Position numbers and translations under genes: made by a program
Shown here: piece after piece, positions 16,831 through 28,800 of the stretch
How positions within the stretch are numbered: the stretch's first letter is position 1
Layout: every line of letters starts with the position of its first letter
Notes under the pieces: generated by a model
The model's database searches: none
The model's input: only the letters and a program-made list of their open reading frames with translations
Told to the model about the DNA's origin: nothing
Assembly (NCBI GenBank): GCA_000720375.1
Contig: JOAA01000026.1
Span: 140,123 to 204,122, forward strand
DNA length: 64,000 nucleotides
Direction: 5' to 3'
From: Rhodococcus rhodnii
GTDB taxonomy: Bacteria > Actinomycetota > Actinomycetes > Mycobacteriales > Pseudonocardiaceae

Positions 16831-19800
16831 TTATGCCGCTGGCGGGAACATCTCCAGGACTCGGCTCGGAATCACCTGCACTGACCCTGCTTCAGTGGTG
16901 GCGACCCGTCCGGTGCCCTGGATTCGCCAGATCTGCTCGGCTCCGGGCGTGCGGACCAAGGTCCCGTCGGCGATCTTCAATGTGGTCAACGGATCGATCG
17001 TCCGCCACGGGATGACCACGGTCTCGGTCGCCGGCCGTTGCAGCTCGGTGAGGTCTGCCGCGTTGACCTCCACGGCCGCTCCGCCGATCACCAGGTACCG
17101 CTTCTTGACGTCCCCGGGCTGGTCCTTGGCCAGTACCAGCGCGCGGTCGCAGACCTTGGACGGCAGTTTCTGCATCTCCCGGTCCGGGATCCGCACCACC
17201 TGCGTCCACTTGTAGTGCGCCAGGAACTCCGTCTCATTGATGAATCCGACCCGGCACCCCGCGGCGACCGCGAAGACGCCGTTCGGGTTCGTCGGGCTGT
17301 CCGGGGCACGCACCACCGACCCGGAGCCGATACCGACCGGGATCTGGCTGACGGCCTTGTGCGTGACCTGACGGATCTTGCCTCCGTCATAGCCCGCCGC
17401 ACGCAGCTCGTCCATCGAGTCGAACTTGATCCGGCCGCCGCCGACGGTCAACCACACCGTCGTCGGGAAACCGGCGTCCGCGGGGACGTCCGGCACGGTG
17501 AACAGTGCCCGGTCCGCAGGCACCTGGTTCATGTGGTCCCGGCTGTCGATCGCGGCGTTGCTGAGCCGCACCGGGTCACCGCAGGCCGGGCCGCAGTCGT
17601 CGACCTTGAACGGCGCGCCGCCCACGAACGCGTACACGAAGCCACGATCGTCGCGTGCCGAAGAACCGGTCTCCGGTGCGGCGTTCATGTGGTTGAGCGT
17701 GTCGATCGAGGACTTGTTCACCTTGATGGCAGGCGGACACGCACCGAAGCAAGTGTCCGCGATCGGCGCGCCACCCACGAACTTGAACCAGCGTCCGGTC
17801 TCGTCAGAGATCACCTTTCCGTCGGCAGGCACCGGGTTCATGTTGTTGAGCTGGTCGATCCGCCAGGTCGGGACCGCCGAGACGGTGCCGCACGAGATCG
17901 GTGCGCAGTCGGTGATCAGGATCGGCGCACCGCCGACGAACCGGTAGTGCTTGCCGCTGTCGTCCCGGCCCACCAGACCATCCGCCGGAACCACCTTGCG
18001 GATCGGCCCCTGATTGCCGTCCACATAGGAGTCCTTGAGCGTCTTGATCGTCTGGGTGGGCAGCGCGCCGGTGTACATCCGGACGTCGTCCACCCGGCCA
18101 GGCCAGTACTGCTTGAGGCCGTCCTCTTCCTTGACCGCGCCGATTCGCATCCCGGCGTTGTCGGCGTTCCACGGCGCCAGCAGCACGCCCTCACCGATCC
18201 GCTCGCCGTCGACGTACAGCCAGAGCGATCCGGCTGTGTGGTCGTAGACGCCGGTCAGCAGGGTCCACCGGTCGGGCCCGATCTCCGTGTCCAAAGTGGA
18301 GACAGCGGCCCTGGTGACCGAACCGTCCTTTTCGGGCATCTCGAAAATCCAGGCACCGTTCTCGTGCGACCAGCCGTCGGTCAGGTGCCCGAGCCGGAAC
18401 TTGCCCGCCACGCCACCGTCCACACTGACCGCGGTGACCTGGTCGGTCTTCTTGTCCAGCTGGACCCAAGCCGACACCGTGAAGCTGCCATCGGTGCGCA
18501 CGTCCACGCCCTGGGTCACGGCGAAGTCGTCCGTGCCGTCCAGCTTGATCGCGTTGGCCGCACGCCCTTGCGTGAAGGTTGCTCCGCCGTTAAGCGTCGC
18601 GCCGCGCGCGCCGATCGAGTCGGACGCGTTGGTGCCGCTGGTCTCGTCGAACCGCAGGTTGTGCACGAGGTTCAAGTCGAAGCCCGCCATCGAGCGGATC
18701 TCCGCGGCGAACAGCGCACGCTGGTATGCGCGTACGTCGTCCACCATGCCGGAGAAGTAGCTCGTCGGGGCGTTGTTCCAGCTGTTGCGTCCGATGTAGA
18801 ACGGCCCCGGCGACGGGACGGTCGCCTTGTGATCCGCCTGTCCCGCGAATGTTCCGTTGACGTACAACAGGATTCGCTGCTCGCCTGCGTCATAGACGCC
18901 GACCAGGTGCGTCCACGTCCCGGCCTGTGCCTGGCCGCTGGACTTCGCGACGTCCAGTGACGGTGTCGAGGTGTCCTGCGATGCCGCCATGAACGCCCAG
19001 AAACCGTCCTGTGTGGTCGTCAGCGCGAACCCCGGCGCACCCTTGTTCTCCTGGGAGACAACGGTATGCCCGAACCCGGTCGAGTCCACCTTGGCCCAGG
19101 CCGACACCGCGAAGCTCCTGGAGGTGTCCAGCACCCGCGGCACGGAGATGAAGTCGTCCTTGCTGTCCAGGTGCGCCGACAGGTCACCGGAGTTGCTGGT
19201 CCGCCCGGCGGCCCAGCCCGGGATGCCGTTCAGCGTGCCGTTGAGCTCAGGCTTCTTCTCCTCGGCAGCGTCACCGTTGAGCCGCCACGAGCCCACGGCC
19301 ACGTCGTCACGTGACACGAAAGCCTCGACCTCGCCCGAACCGAGCGCGCGGCTGAACACACGGACCTCATCCACCCAGCCGTTCCACTGGTGGCCGAGGA
19401 TCCCGTTCCACTTGCCCCGGCCGACCACGAGCGGACCGGTGACGTGGCCCGGATTCGCCCGTACGGTGGTCCCCGCGAGGGCACCGTTGACGTACAGCTT
19501 CATCTCCTTGTTCTGCGCGTTGTACGTCGCAGCCAAGTGCGTCGGTGTGCCCAACGGGGCACCCAGACCCGAACTGACCGCGGTGTCCGCGGGTCTGCCC
19601 GATGATGGCCCGTCACCGCTGGTGGCGTAGAACTCCCATTTACCGCCCTCGGCATATTGCCGGTAGCCGAGGAAGAACCCGCTGACGCTCAAGCCCTCCT
19701 GCGCGACCGCCGTCGCGGGACTGTTCAGCGCTGGCGCCTTGTCGAGTTGCACCCATCCGGCGACCGAGAAGCTCTGGTCGGTCCGTACCACCGGGTCCTT

Positions 19801-22668
19801 GGTCGCCGCGTACTGACCGGAGCCGCTCAACTTCAGGCCGTTGCCCACGGCGCCCTTGCCGAACTGGGCGCCGCCTGCCAGAACCATGGCCTGGCCACCC
19901 TCGATGGTGTTGGACGCCGTGGTTCCCGCGGTCTCGTCGAACTTCCACAGACCGGCCGCGACGTTGTCCTGGCTGACCTGCGCGTAGATCTCGCCCTCGG
20001 ACAGCACCCGGTCATACAACCGGACCTCGTCGATCCCACCCTTCCAGTGGTCGACGTACCTGCCGTCCCAGAGCACCCGTCCGATTTGGACAGGACCGGT
20101 GGCCACCTGAGGCACCACTTCCTGCGGTGTGGTGCCGACCAGAGCGCCGTTGACGTACAGCTTCATCAGTTTGACGGCCGGGTCGTACACACCCACCAGG
20201 TGCGTCCACGTGTTCTGCTGCGGCATCCCGATCGCGGATTCGGCCATCGGGACACCGTTCGCCGCCATGCCGAACGACCAGCGTGATTTGGCGCCGTCGT
20301 TGTCCGAACGGTGCCATAGCGCGAAGCCCGGGTGCGCCCCTCCGTCCTGGGTCACGATCGCCCGTGGCCCGACGCCCTGCAGGTTGACCCATGCGGACAC
20401 GCTGAATCCACCGCTGTTGACGAGCGTGTTCGGGGCGGTGATGTGGTCGTCCACGCCGTCAAGGTGCACCGCCGAACCCACGGCTCCCGGGCCCCAGGTG
20501 CCGCCGGCCAACGTGCCGTGCCGGTCGCCTGAATAGGCGGTGTCCTGGGTGTTGCCGTCGAGAGTCCACTGTGCCTTCGGGCCGTTGCCTGCCCGGACGT
20601 GGAACCGGTACTGAGCCGTTTCCGAGCTTTCGTTGCCTGCCTTGTCCACGCTCTTGACGAACAGCGTCATCGGCCCGTCGAACGGTGGGGCGAGACGTGC
20701 TGTCGCGTTGCCACCGAGGCCGTTCGCCTTGATGTATTCCGGTGATCCGCCGGTGAACCAGTACTTGTACCGGTCGACGTCGGTGACACCACTGGAGGTG
20801 AACGTGAAGTCGTCCACGACGCCGACCCCGCCGCCAAGCTGGTTCGGCTGGTAGATCCGGCCGCTCACACCGGGCGCGGAACCGGGGGCCTGACGGTCCA
20901 CTGTGAACCCTGGGCCGACGACCTTGCCGTGACCGGGTCGCCACTGCGTGTCCAGTTCCCCATCCGCTGCCCACATGTCCCAGAAGACGTATTTGCCGTC
21001 GAGTTGTGTGATGTCCAATGTGTGCGTGAACCAAGTCCCGGACGACTGGTTGGCCGCGTGGAACCGGCAAGCAGACTCACCGGACACGCAGATGCCCCAG
21101 TTGCCCCACAGGTGCCCGCCGTCTTGGTCGTGCAGGTACGCCTTGAGCGCGACCTCGTTGCCGCCGACGTAGCGTGCCCCGTCGCAGTTCTGGCAGGACT
21201 CGATGTGCGGGACGGTGTGCAGGTTGCGCGGGTCGTCGGGCCAGTGGTTGAACGTGACCTCGATGCGCGGGAAGATGTGCATGTTGTTGTGCCACTGGGC
21301 GAAGAACCGCTTCCAGCCACCGGGACCGCACTCGCACTCGTCCTTCAGGCCCAGCGTGACGTCCGGCCAGTTGCCGTTGGCCGCTTCCTGCATCTTGCCC
21401 TTGATGTTGAAGCCGACCCAGTCCTGGTTGCAGTACCCGAGCTTGGGCACGCTTTGCACCTGGGTGATCTCCTGCTGCCAGGTCGCCTGGTTGTGCCAGT
21501 TCATCCAGCTGCCGATCTTGCTGGTCCACCACAGCTCGACCGGTGGCGTGTCCGCCGGGTTGCAGCTGTGCCAGTACTTCCAGCCCTGGAAGATCTTGAA
21601 CTGGGCGTCGATGATCACCGACTGCTCGAGCCGTCTGGTGTCGAACTCGAAGAAGGAGCGGTCGACCCAGTTCGGCCAGTCGTTGCCGGCGTCCGGGTTG
21701 TTGCCCACTCGCGCCACGCCCTTGTGCGTGGCGTCGTTGTCCTCCGGGCTCATGTTCCAGTGGACGTTGCCCGGGTACTTCTTACGCACCAGATTCCACT
21801 GTGACGTGGCGGGTGCGTGGTAGTCGTAGACCGGGTCGATCACGATCGGCAGCTGCGCCGCGGGATCGGTGAGCAACGCCTTGTCCGGTACGAGCGAGAC
21901 CTCGTGCTTGCCGAAGCTCACCTGGACCGGTGCCTGGCGGCGTTTTCCTTCCTCACCGGAGGAGTCCCACATGATCGCGGGCGGTGCGGTGAACACCGCA
22001 CGGCCGGTGCTGTCCTCGCCCTTGATGTTGCCCGCGTCGTCGGTTTTCATTGTCACGCCCTGGGTCGTGAGACCGAACGTGATCTTCGCCAGCTCCGGGT
22101 TGGCCGCCGCTTCACGGGTCTTGACGACCAGCTCGTGGCTCAGGCCGGACACCAGCGCGTTGGCGCGCAGGTCGACACCGGGCAGGACCTCCGGGTACGT
22201 GGCGGTGTCGCCGTCGATGACCGGCTTGGGCAGCGGACGCGGCCATGACAGCGTGATTTCCTTACCCTCAGCGGAAAGCCGCGCGAACACAGCGCTGCCA
22301 CCGCCCGAGAAACTCACGTCAGCGGTGGCAGCCTTCGGCCCGACGGTACCGTCGGGTCTCTCGTGCAGAGTGGTGTCGATGTCCACCCATTTGCCGTCAC
22401 GTCTGACTCGTTCCGGCACGACCGACTGGCTCATCGTCAGCGTGCCGTTGGGGTTGGCGAACACCTGTGTGTTCGCACTGCGCTGATCGGCGATCTCGAC
22501 CCGGGATCCCTGCCGCTGCGCGGCGAGCAGGGCCGAAACCTGGTCCGTCGCCTCGGTCACGGCGACCGGCTTGGGCTGCTCCTGCTGCTCGCTTGTCAAC
22601 ACCACGACAAGACTCGCACCGGCAACGACAGTGGCCATCCCGGCCACCGCGGCACGACGTATTCGCAT
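16831..22668 (-). CDS. Giant secreted LamG/DNRLRE protein
   Basis: 1945 residues. An N-terminal export segment (AAVAGMATVVAGASLVVVLT, residues 6-25) is followed by a beta-rich region with ERVRRDGKWVDIDTTL, common in actinobacterial wall-associated giants, a DNRLRE-type region (DRSFFEFDTRRLEQSVI, about residues 335-352), and four LamG/concanavalin-like domains beginning near QWTLDGNTQDTA, LWKFDETAGTTAS, SWRLNGDAAEEKK and LRFDETSGTNASD. The C-terminal 450 residues carry three 51-53-residue repeats each containing FVGGAP. LamG domains bind glycans or proteins. A strong AAGGGGGG site precedes the ATG. It is divergent from an RHS protein, a pairing seen in actinobacteria; the two may act together at the cell surface. 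No enzymatic motif recognised. Confidence 0.85.
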   Translation of the reverse strand: MRIRRAAVAGMATVVAGASLVVVLTSEQQEQPKPVAVTEATDQVSALLAAQRQGSRVEIADQRSANTQVFANPNGTLTMSQSVVPERVRRDGKWVDIDTTLHERPDGTVGPKAATADVSFSGGGSAVFARLSAEGKEITLSWPRPLPKPVIDGDTATYPEVLPGVDLRANALVSGLSHELVVKTREAAANPELAKITFGLTTQGVTMKTDDAGNIKGEDSTGRAVFTAPPAIMWDSSGEEGKRRQAPVQVSFGKHEVSLVPDKALLTDPAAQLPIVIDPVYDYHAPATSQWNLVRKKYPGNVHWNMSPEDNDATHKGVARVGNNPDAGNDWPNWVDRSFFEFDTRRLEQSVIIDAQFKIFQGWKYWHSCNPADTPPVELWWTSKIGSWMNWHNQATWQQEITQVQSVPKLGYCNQDWVGFNIKGKMQEAANGNWPDVTLGLKDECECGPGGWKRFFAQWHNNMHIFPRIEVTFNHWPDDPRNLHTVPHIESCQNCDGARYVGGNEVALKAYLHDQDGGHLWGNWGICVSGESACRFHAANQSSGTWFTHTLDITQLDGKYVFWDMWAADGELDTQWRPGHGKVVGPGFTVDRQAPGSAPGVSGRIYQPNQLGGGVGVVDDFTFTSSGVTDVDRYKYWFTGGSPEYIKANGLGGNATARLAPPFDGPMTLFVKSVDKAGNESSETAQYRFHVRAGNGPKAQWTLDGNTQDTAYSGDRHGTLAGGTWGPGAVGSAVHLDGVDDHITAPNTLVNSGGFSVSAWVNLQGVGPRAIVTQDGGAHPGFALWHRSDNDGAKSRWSFGMAANGVPMAESAIGMPQQNTWTHLVGVYDPAVKLMKLYVNGALVGTTPQEVVPQVATGPVQIGRVLWDGRYVDHWKGGIDEVRLYDRVLSEGEIYAQVSQDNVAAGLWKFDETAGTTASNTIEGGQAMVLAGGAQFGKGAVGNGLKLSGSGQYAATKDPVVRTDQSFSVAGWVQLDKAPALNSPATAVAQEGLSVSGFFLGYRQYAEGGKWEFYATSGDGPSSGRPADTAVSSGLGAPLGTPTHLAATYNAQNKEMKLYVNGALAGTTVRANPGHVTGPLVVGRGKWNGILGHQWNGWVDEVRVFSRALGSGEVEAFVSRDDVAVGSWRLNGDAAEEKKPELNGTLNGIPGWAAGRTSNSGDLSAHLDSKDDFISVPRVLDTSRSFAVSAWAKVDSTGFGHTVVSQENKGAPGFALTTTQDGFWAFMAASQDTSTPSLDVAKSSGQAQAGTWTHLVGVYDAGEQRILLYVNGTFAGQADHKATVPSPGPFYIGRNSWNNAPTSYFSGMVDDVRAYQRALFAAEIRSMAGFDLNLVHNLRFDETSGTNASDSIGARGATLNGGATFTQGRAANAIKLDGTDDFAVTQGVDVRTDGSFTVSAWVQLDKKTDQVTAVSVDGGVAGKFRLGHLTDGWSHENGAWIFEMPEKDGSVTRAAVSTLDTEIGPDRWTLLTGVYDHTAGSLWLYVDGERIGEGVLLAPWNADNAGMRIGAVKEEDGLKQYWPGRVDDVRMYTGALPTQTIKTLKDSYVDGNQGPIRKVVPADGLVGRDDSGKHYRFVGGAPILITDCAPISCGTVSAVPTWRIDQLNNMNPVPADGKVISDETGRWFKFVGGAPIADTCFGACPPAIKVNKSSIDTLNHMNAAPETGSSARDDRGFVYAFVGGAPFKVDDCGPACGDPVRLSNAAIDSRDHMNQVPADRALFTVPDVPADAGFPTTVWLTVGGGRIKFDSMDELRAAGYDGGKIRQVTHKAVSQIPVGIGSGSVVRAPDSPTNPNGVFAVAAGCRVGFINETEFLAHYKWTQVVRIPDREMQKLPSKVCDRALVLAKDQPGDVKKRYLVIGGAAVEVNAADLTELQRPATETVVIPWRTIDPLTTLKIADGTLVRTPGAEQIWRIQGTGRVATTEAGSVQVIPSRVLEMFPPAA
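17520..18000 (-). repeat. Three in-gene repeats encoding FVGGAP modules
   Basis: Within the LamG gene, blocks around 17613, 17767 and 17925 encode FVGGAP followed by a C-x(3-8)-C pair, then (I)D-x-(L/R)-(N/D)-(N/H)-MN, at about 153-158 base spacing. These are divergent tandem modules of 51-53 residues of unknown fold. Confidence 0.65.
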
Positions 22669-22730
22669 GCCGCCCCCCTTCTACTAGTGGTCGCCGGAAG
22701 ATACGTGGGAACCGGTTGAGCGGCAATGGT

Positions 22731-22746
22731 TTCAGCCACGGCTGAA
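22731..22746. promoter_or_regulatory. Inverted repeat in the LamG/RHS divergent promoter region
   Basis: TTCAGCC-AC-GGCTGAA, 7-bp perfect arms, sits in the 193-base region between the divergent LamG and RHS starts. A related but imperfect element (GGGTTTCAG ... CTGAACCC, about 35740-35756) lies upstream of the second RHS gene, which suggests a common control site. Confidence 0.4.
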
Positions 22747-22808
22747 GGCGCTTACAGATGGACACGCGGGCAGCTAGCGTGTGGCCTTTGGGTACATGTC
22801 ACCGGAAT

Positions 22809-22834
22809 GCGGCCAATTCAGGGGAATTGGCCGC
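22809..22834 (+). promoter_or_regulatory. Hairpin in the RHS 5' leader
   Basis: GCGGCCAATTC-AGGG-GAATTGGCCGC, an 11-bp perfect stem with a 4-base loop ending 27 bases before the RHS start codon. If transcribed it would fold just upstream of the GGAG ribosome site and could slow or attenuate expression; it could also be an operator. Confidence 0.5.
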
Positions 22835-22861
22835 TATTCGTACGCGTGAGGAGCCTCACCC

Positions 22862-25800
22862 ATGTCGCATTTGGTCCGTCTGAGACGGCGCTTACCGATA
22901 GTCATGACCGTCAGTATCGCGGCCACTGTGGCAGTGGCCCTTGCCACACCACAAGTCGCGATCGCGGAGAACCAGCCATCCGTCAACCTACCCGAAACCG
23001 CGGCCTTGGCGGCGAACCTGGCCGCAGTCGCACCGCACAACCCGGCCGACGCGCCGTCCGAGAAGAACGCGCTGAAGGGCACCCAACAACCACGGGTCAT
23101 CAACGGCGGCAGCGGGACCTACGCGGCGACGTCGCTCGCCCCCTCCGCGGCCTGGCAGGTGTCCGGCCAAACCGGTGAGTTCAGCTGGTCGTACGGCCTG
23201 CCCGTGACGCCGGTGCCCGGCGGCGTACAGCCGACCCTGGCACTGTCCTATTCGTCCAGCGCGGTGGACGGTCTGACCAGTACGACCAACAACCAGACCT
23301 CATGGATCGGTGACGGTTGGGCCATGTGGCCGGGCTTCATCGAACGAACGTACGAAGGCTGCCAGCGCGACGTCGACGACACCCCGGACGACAATCCGTT
23401 GGACCAGTGCTGGCGTAGTGACAACGCGACTGTGTCGATCAACGGCTCGGCCAACGCGCTGATCCTCGACGACGGCTCGAAGGTGTGGCGGACCAGAAAC
23501 GACGACGGCTCCAAAGTAGAGCGGTTCGGCACGCCGCACGACCGCAACGAGCACTGGAAGATCACCACGACCGACGGCACGCAGTACTTCTTCGGGTCGC
23601 GTGCGGAGTCCAAGTCGGCCTGGAAGGTCCCGGTCTTCGGCGACGACAGCGGTGAGCCCTGTCACAACCCCGCGGGCTATGCGTCGTCGTGGTGCGACCA
23701 GCACTACCGCTGGAACATCGACAAGGTCATCAGCCGCAACGGCGACATGATGGTCTACAACTACGAGACCGAGGCGAACAAGTACGGCCGCAACAAGGGC
23801 ACCGCGGTCAGCGACTACACCCGCAGCGGTTATCTGACGACTGTCGAGTATGGCCTGCGGGCCGACAACGCCGATGTCAAAGCCTCCGGCCGGATGGTGT
23901 TCGACACCGCGGAGCGGTGCATCGACGGCACCGACTGCAACGACGTGAACAACCTGCCCGACGTTCCGTCCCATCTCAAGTGCACCGACAACGTCTGCAA
24001 GGACAACTGGGGCCCGTCGTTCTTCACCACCAAGCGCCTGGCGAAGGTCACCACCGAGATGCGCAAGGACGGCGTGTTCAAGCCGGTCGACTCGTGGACG
24101 TTGCGGCACACCTATCCGGAACCGGGCAGTGGTGAGCGGCCCGCGATGTGGCTGGCCGGAATCACGCACACCGGCCACACCGGACCGGCGGGCGCGGAGT
24201 CGATCCCGTTGCCGGAAGTGACGTTCGAGGGATCCCCGTACCCCAACCGCGTCTACACCCCTGGCGACGGCCACTCGAAGCTGATCCGCTACCGGATGAA
24301 CGCGATCTATTCCGAAGCCGGTGCCGTCACCGGGATCAACTACGCGGAACCGGAGTGCAAGGCCGGCGAGACCGTGCCGGACAAGAACAACCTGCATCTG
24401 AACAATCTGCGGTGCTACCCGGCCAAGTGGGCGGCGCCGCTGAGTCCGGAGCGGACCGACTACTTCCACAAGTACGTGGTCTCGCAGGTGACCGAGCTGG
24501 ACCGGATGGGCAGCACGACCGCGGTCGTCACCTCATACCAGTACCCCGCTCGAGGAGTGGCCTGGCACTGGGACGACTCGGAGTTCACTCCGGACAAAGA
24601 CCGGACGTACAACGACTACCGCGGCTACGGCACGGTGACCGTGCTGAAGGGCAACGGAACCGACAGCGCCCGATCGAAGAGCGTGCAGACCTTCTACCGC
24701 GGCATGAACGGCAACAAGTGGCCCGGCGGCACCAACCCCGCCGTCGTGAAGGACAGTGAGGGCGGCGAAGCCGCCGACGAGGACTGGCTCAGAGGCCAGA
24801 TTCGCGAGTCGATCACGTACCTCGGCGAGACGGACACCGTGGTGTCCAAGACCATCAACGAGCCGTACTTCCGCCTGACACCGACCGCGAAACGCGGTCC
24901 GTTCAAGGCATATCTCGTCCGGCCAGGAACGGCGCGGACGTACACGCCGCTGGCATCCGGCGGCGTGCACCAGACGAAGGTCGTCAACGGATACGAGCCG
25001 GACGATCTGACCGGTGTGCCCAGCTACGTCAACGATCTCGGTGACGTCACAACGGATGCGGACGACAAGTGCACCCGGACCACCTATGACCGCAGGCCCG
25101 ACAAGTGGCTGATGGTCCTGCCCGCGAGAGCGGAGACTGTCACTGTCCATTGTGACGTCAAGGACCCAGCCGCGGACAAGGTGATCTCGGACGTCCGGAC
25201 CACATTCGACGCCACGGGCAACCCGTCCGAGGTGTCCTTCCTGGCTGACCGTCGCGACGGTGCACCGGTGTTCGTCAGCAAGGCCCGGACACCGAAGTAC
25301 GACATCCACGGCCGCGCGCTGGAGGTGCTCGACGCGGAGAACAACAAGAGCACTGTCCAGCACACACCGGAGACCGGCGGCCCGGTCCTCCAGGTGACGA
25401 CCACCAACCCCAAGGGGTATACCGGAACAACGACTTATGACCCGTTGCGCGGCGTCGAAACGAAGGTCGTCGACATCAACAAACGTGTGACGGAGTCGAC
25501 GTACGACGCCCTAGGCAGGGTGACTGAGACGTGGACGCCGGATCGTGATCGCTCGAGGCGGCAGCAAGGCAGCGCCAAGTACCGGTACACCATCAGCCGG
25601 GACGCGCCGAACGCCGTGGAGACAAAGAAGGTCGGCCCACGGGGTAACTACATCACTACGACGCAGATCTACGATGGCTTGCTGCGGCCAAGGCAGACAC
25701 AGACGCCGACGCGGGACGGGCGTCTGCTGAGCGACACACGTTATGACTCGCATGGCCGTGCTTATCTGACCACGTCGCCGTTCTACAACAAGGCGCCCGT

Positions 25801-28800
25801 CGACATGGCGCTCTGGCAGGCGACAAACCTGGACGGGGTTCCGGCTCATGTCGTGACCAAGTACGACGGTGCCGAGCGTCCGGTCGAGCAGATCTTCATG
25901 GCCCCCACCGAGCAATGGAAGACCACCACGGAGTACGGCGGCGACCGGGTCACCGTCACACCTCCGGCAGGTGGCACGCCGACAACCACGATCACCAACG
26001 CTCGTGGCCAGGTCATCCAAAAGCTGACACACGCACCGGCCGGTGCGGACGCCACCAATTACGCGTATCACCCAGGCGGCCAGCTGGCTGAGGTCACCGA
26101 TCCAGGCGCCAACAAGTGGAAGTTCTTCGTCGACCTCGCCGGGCGGCAGATCCGCAGTGAGGACCCGGCCCGGGGTGCGACGACGACCGAGTACAACAAG
26201 CTGGGCCAGCCCGTCAAGGTCACCGATGCCCGTGGGCGGACGCTGACCATGGGTTACGACTCGCTCAACCGGCGGACACACGTGTCCTCCGGGGACACGA
26301 AACTGGCCGAATGGACGTATGACACGGCCTCGAACGGCATCGGCATGCCTGCGACGTCGACTCGCTACGTCAACGGCCATGCTTACGTCACCAAGGTCAA
26401 CAGCTACGACATCGGCGGGCGGCCGAGCAAGTCCGAGGTCGTCATCCCGGCAGTGGAAGGAAAGCTGGCCGGGAACTACGTGACCAGCGTCCAGTACGGC
26501 CCGGACGGCACTCCGATCAACGCGGGCTACCCGCAGATCGACACGATGCCCGCCGAGACAGTGACCTTCAGCCACGACGATCTCGGCCGTCCGACCACCA
26601 CCACGAGCAGCCTCAATGGGCAGACCGACTACGTCTCCCAGTCGCTGTACACCGTGTACGGCGAACTTGAGCGGCTGCAGTACGGCACCACGCCCAACCG
26701 TGCTTGGCTGTCGTACTACTTCGACGAGAAAACTCGGCGCTTCACTCGGTCCATCGTGGACACCGAGACTTCGAAGCCGATGCAGACCGATGTCAACTAC
26801 ACCTACGATCCGGCGGGCAACGTGCTGTCGGTCGTGGACAAGCCAATCGGCCAGAAGGTTGACACGCAGTGTTTCCGATATGACCATTTGCGACGGTTGA
26901 CCGAGGCTTGGACGCCGGACACCGGGTGCGCGGAGCCGGTCCTCGGTACGACCGGCCCGGCACCGTACTGGCAGTCGTTCCAGTACGACAAGATCGGCAA
27001 CCGTCTTTCGGACACGCTGCGTGCGTCCGGTATGGAGGCGACGTCGACCTACGCCTACACCGGCCAATCGCCACGGTTGGAGTCGGCATCCCTTGGCCGC
27101 TTGGGCTTTGCCGCCCAGGCAGCGAGCTACGAGTACGACCTGGCGGGCAACACGACGAAGCGCAACGGCCAGGAACTGGCCTGGGACGACGAGGGCCTGC
27201 TGGCCAAGGTGACCGACACCGGCGGCGACACGTCGTTCGTCTACTCGGCGGACGGCACTCGCCTGATCCGGCACGACCCGGCCGGCAGCACGCTGTACCT
27301 GGGCAGCCAGGAAGTGCGTGCGGAAAAGTCAGGTGCGCTGACTGTCACCCGGTTCTACTCACATGGTGACGGCAGGCAGATCGCCGTTCGTACGGGCGGC
27401 AAGCTGACCTTCGTGGCGCCGGATCATCAGGGCACCAACGAGGTGGCCATCGACCTGGCTTCGCTCAAGGTCGATCGACGTCGCCAGTTGCCGTTCGGTG
27501 GTTCTCGTGGCCAGCAGCCGTTGTTCCCTGGTGAGAAGGGTTTCGTCGGCGGCACTGTGGATTCGTCGATCGGGCTGACCACGATGGGCCCGCGGCAGTA
27601 CGACTCGCAGACCGGCCGGTTCCTGTCGGTGGACCCGATCATGGATCCCGAAGACTCGCAGCAGATGCACGGGTACACCTACAGCAACAACAGCCCGATC
27701 ACGTTCAGCGACCCGAGCGGCACGTGGCTCGTCGGCGGCGAGGATCCGTACACCGGAAACCAGTACGGCGTAAGGAACAACTCCGACGGCAGCCAGACCT
27801 GGATCGGAACACCTCCAGCCACCAGCGGAAGCAACGGGAGGGGCGTCAACTCCCGGATCAACCCCAACGGTGGCGGGTACATCAACGGCATCAGAATCTA
27901 CGCCGACGACACCCGGGATTTCACCAAGCTGCTGGCGATAGTGCACGACGAGAACCTCGGCAAGCACAAAACCGGTTACAGCATCCACGGTACACAGGCA
28001 AGTCGTTATGACACGGCATGGATGATCCTCAACGCCTGCGGACGCCTCAAGGACACGAGTGCCGCCTGCAGCAAGGATTTTGTCGCCGACATCGAACACA
28101 TCAAGTTCAGCTCACCCGACTTCCCCAGTGGTCACGGGCGTTCAGGTGGTACGCGCAGTGCCGCGAAGGCCGCAGCCAAGGAAGCCAAGAAGCTGGCCAA
28201 GAAGGCAAGCGAGGGCTGCAGTTTCACCGCGGAGACCGTTGTGGTGATGGGCGACGGCACGAGAAAGCCGATCTCCGAGGTCAAACCCGGTGATCAGGTC
28301 CTCGCCTCGAATCCGGAAACGGGCGAGAAGGGCGCCCGGACTGTCACAGCTGTCAAGGTGCACGACGACACCGTCCAGGATCTTGAGCTCGTGGACGGCT
28401 CCCGGGTCACCACCACGTTCGACCATCCAATATGGAACGAGACCGATCGCGAGTGGCAGTGGGCGCAGAAGCTGGACCGCGGCGACAGCCTGCTCGGTGC
28501 GAACGGTGAACGGGTCAAGGTCGGCGGGCTCGTTCCGGTCACGTCCCGCTGGGCGCCAGCCTACGACCTGACCGTCGCAGATCTGCGTTCCTTCTATGTC
28601 GTCGCAGGTCAGCAGCCGTTGCTCGTGCACAACTGCCCGCAGCGCAGGCTCTACCGGGTCGGCAACGATGGCGCCGACGACAGCATTCAGGAGCCGATCA
28701 GCCCCGACCAATGGATCCTCAACGGCGAGACCCTGGACGAAGGCGATTACTTCTTCGTCGTCATGCCCGACAACGAGGTTCGAGCGTTCAAGTACGGCGA

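Noticed and set aside
17038..18960. 640-codon frame antisense to the LamG gene
   Set aside because: Low-complexity His/Arg/Val composition typical of reverse-frame shadows.
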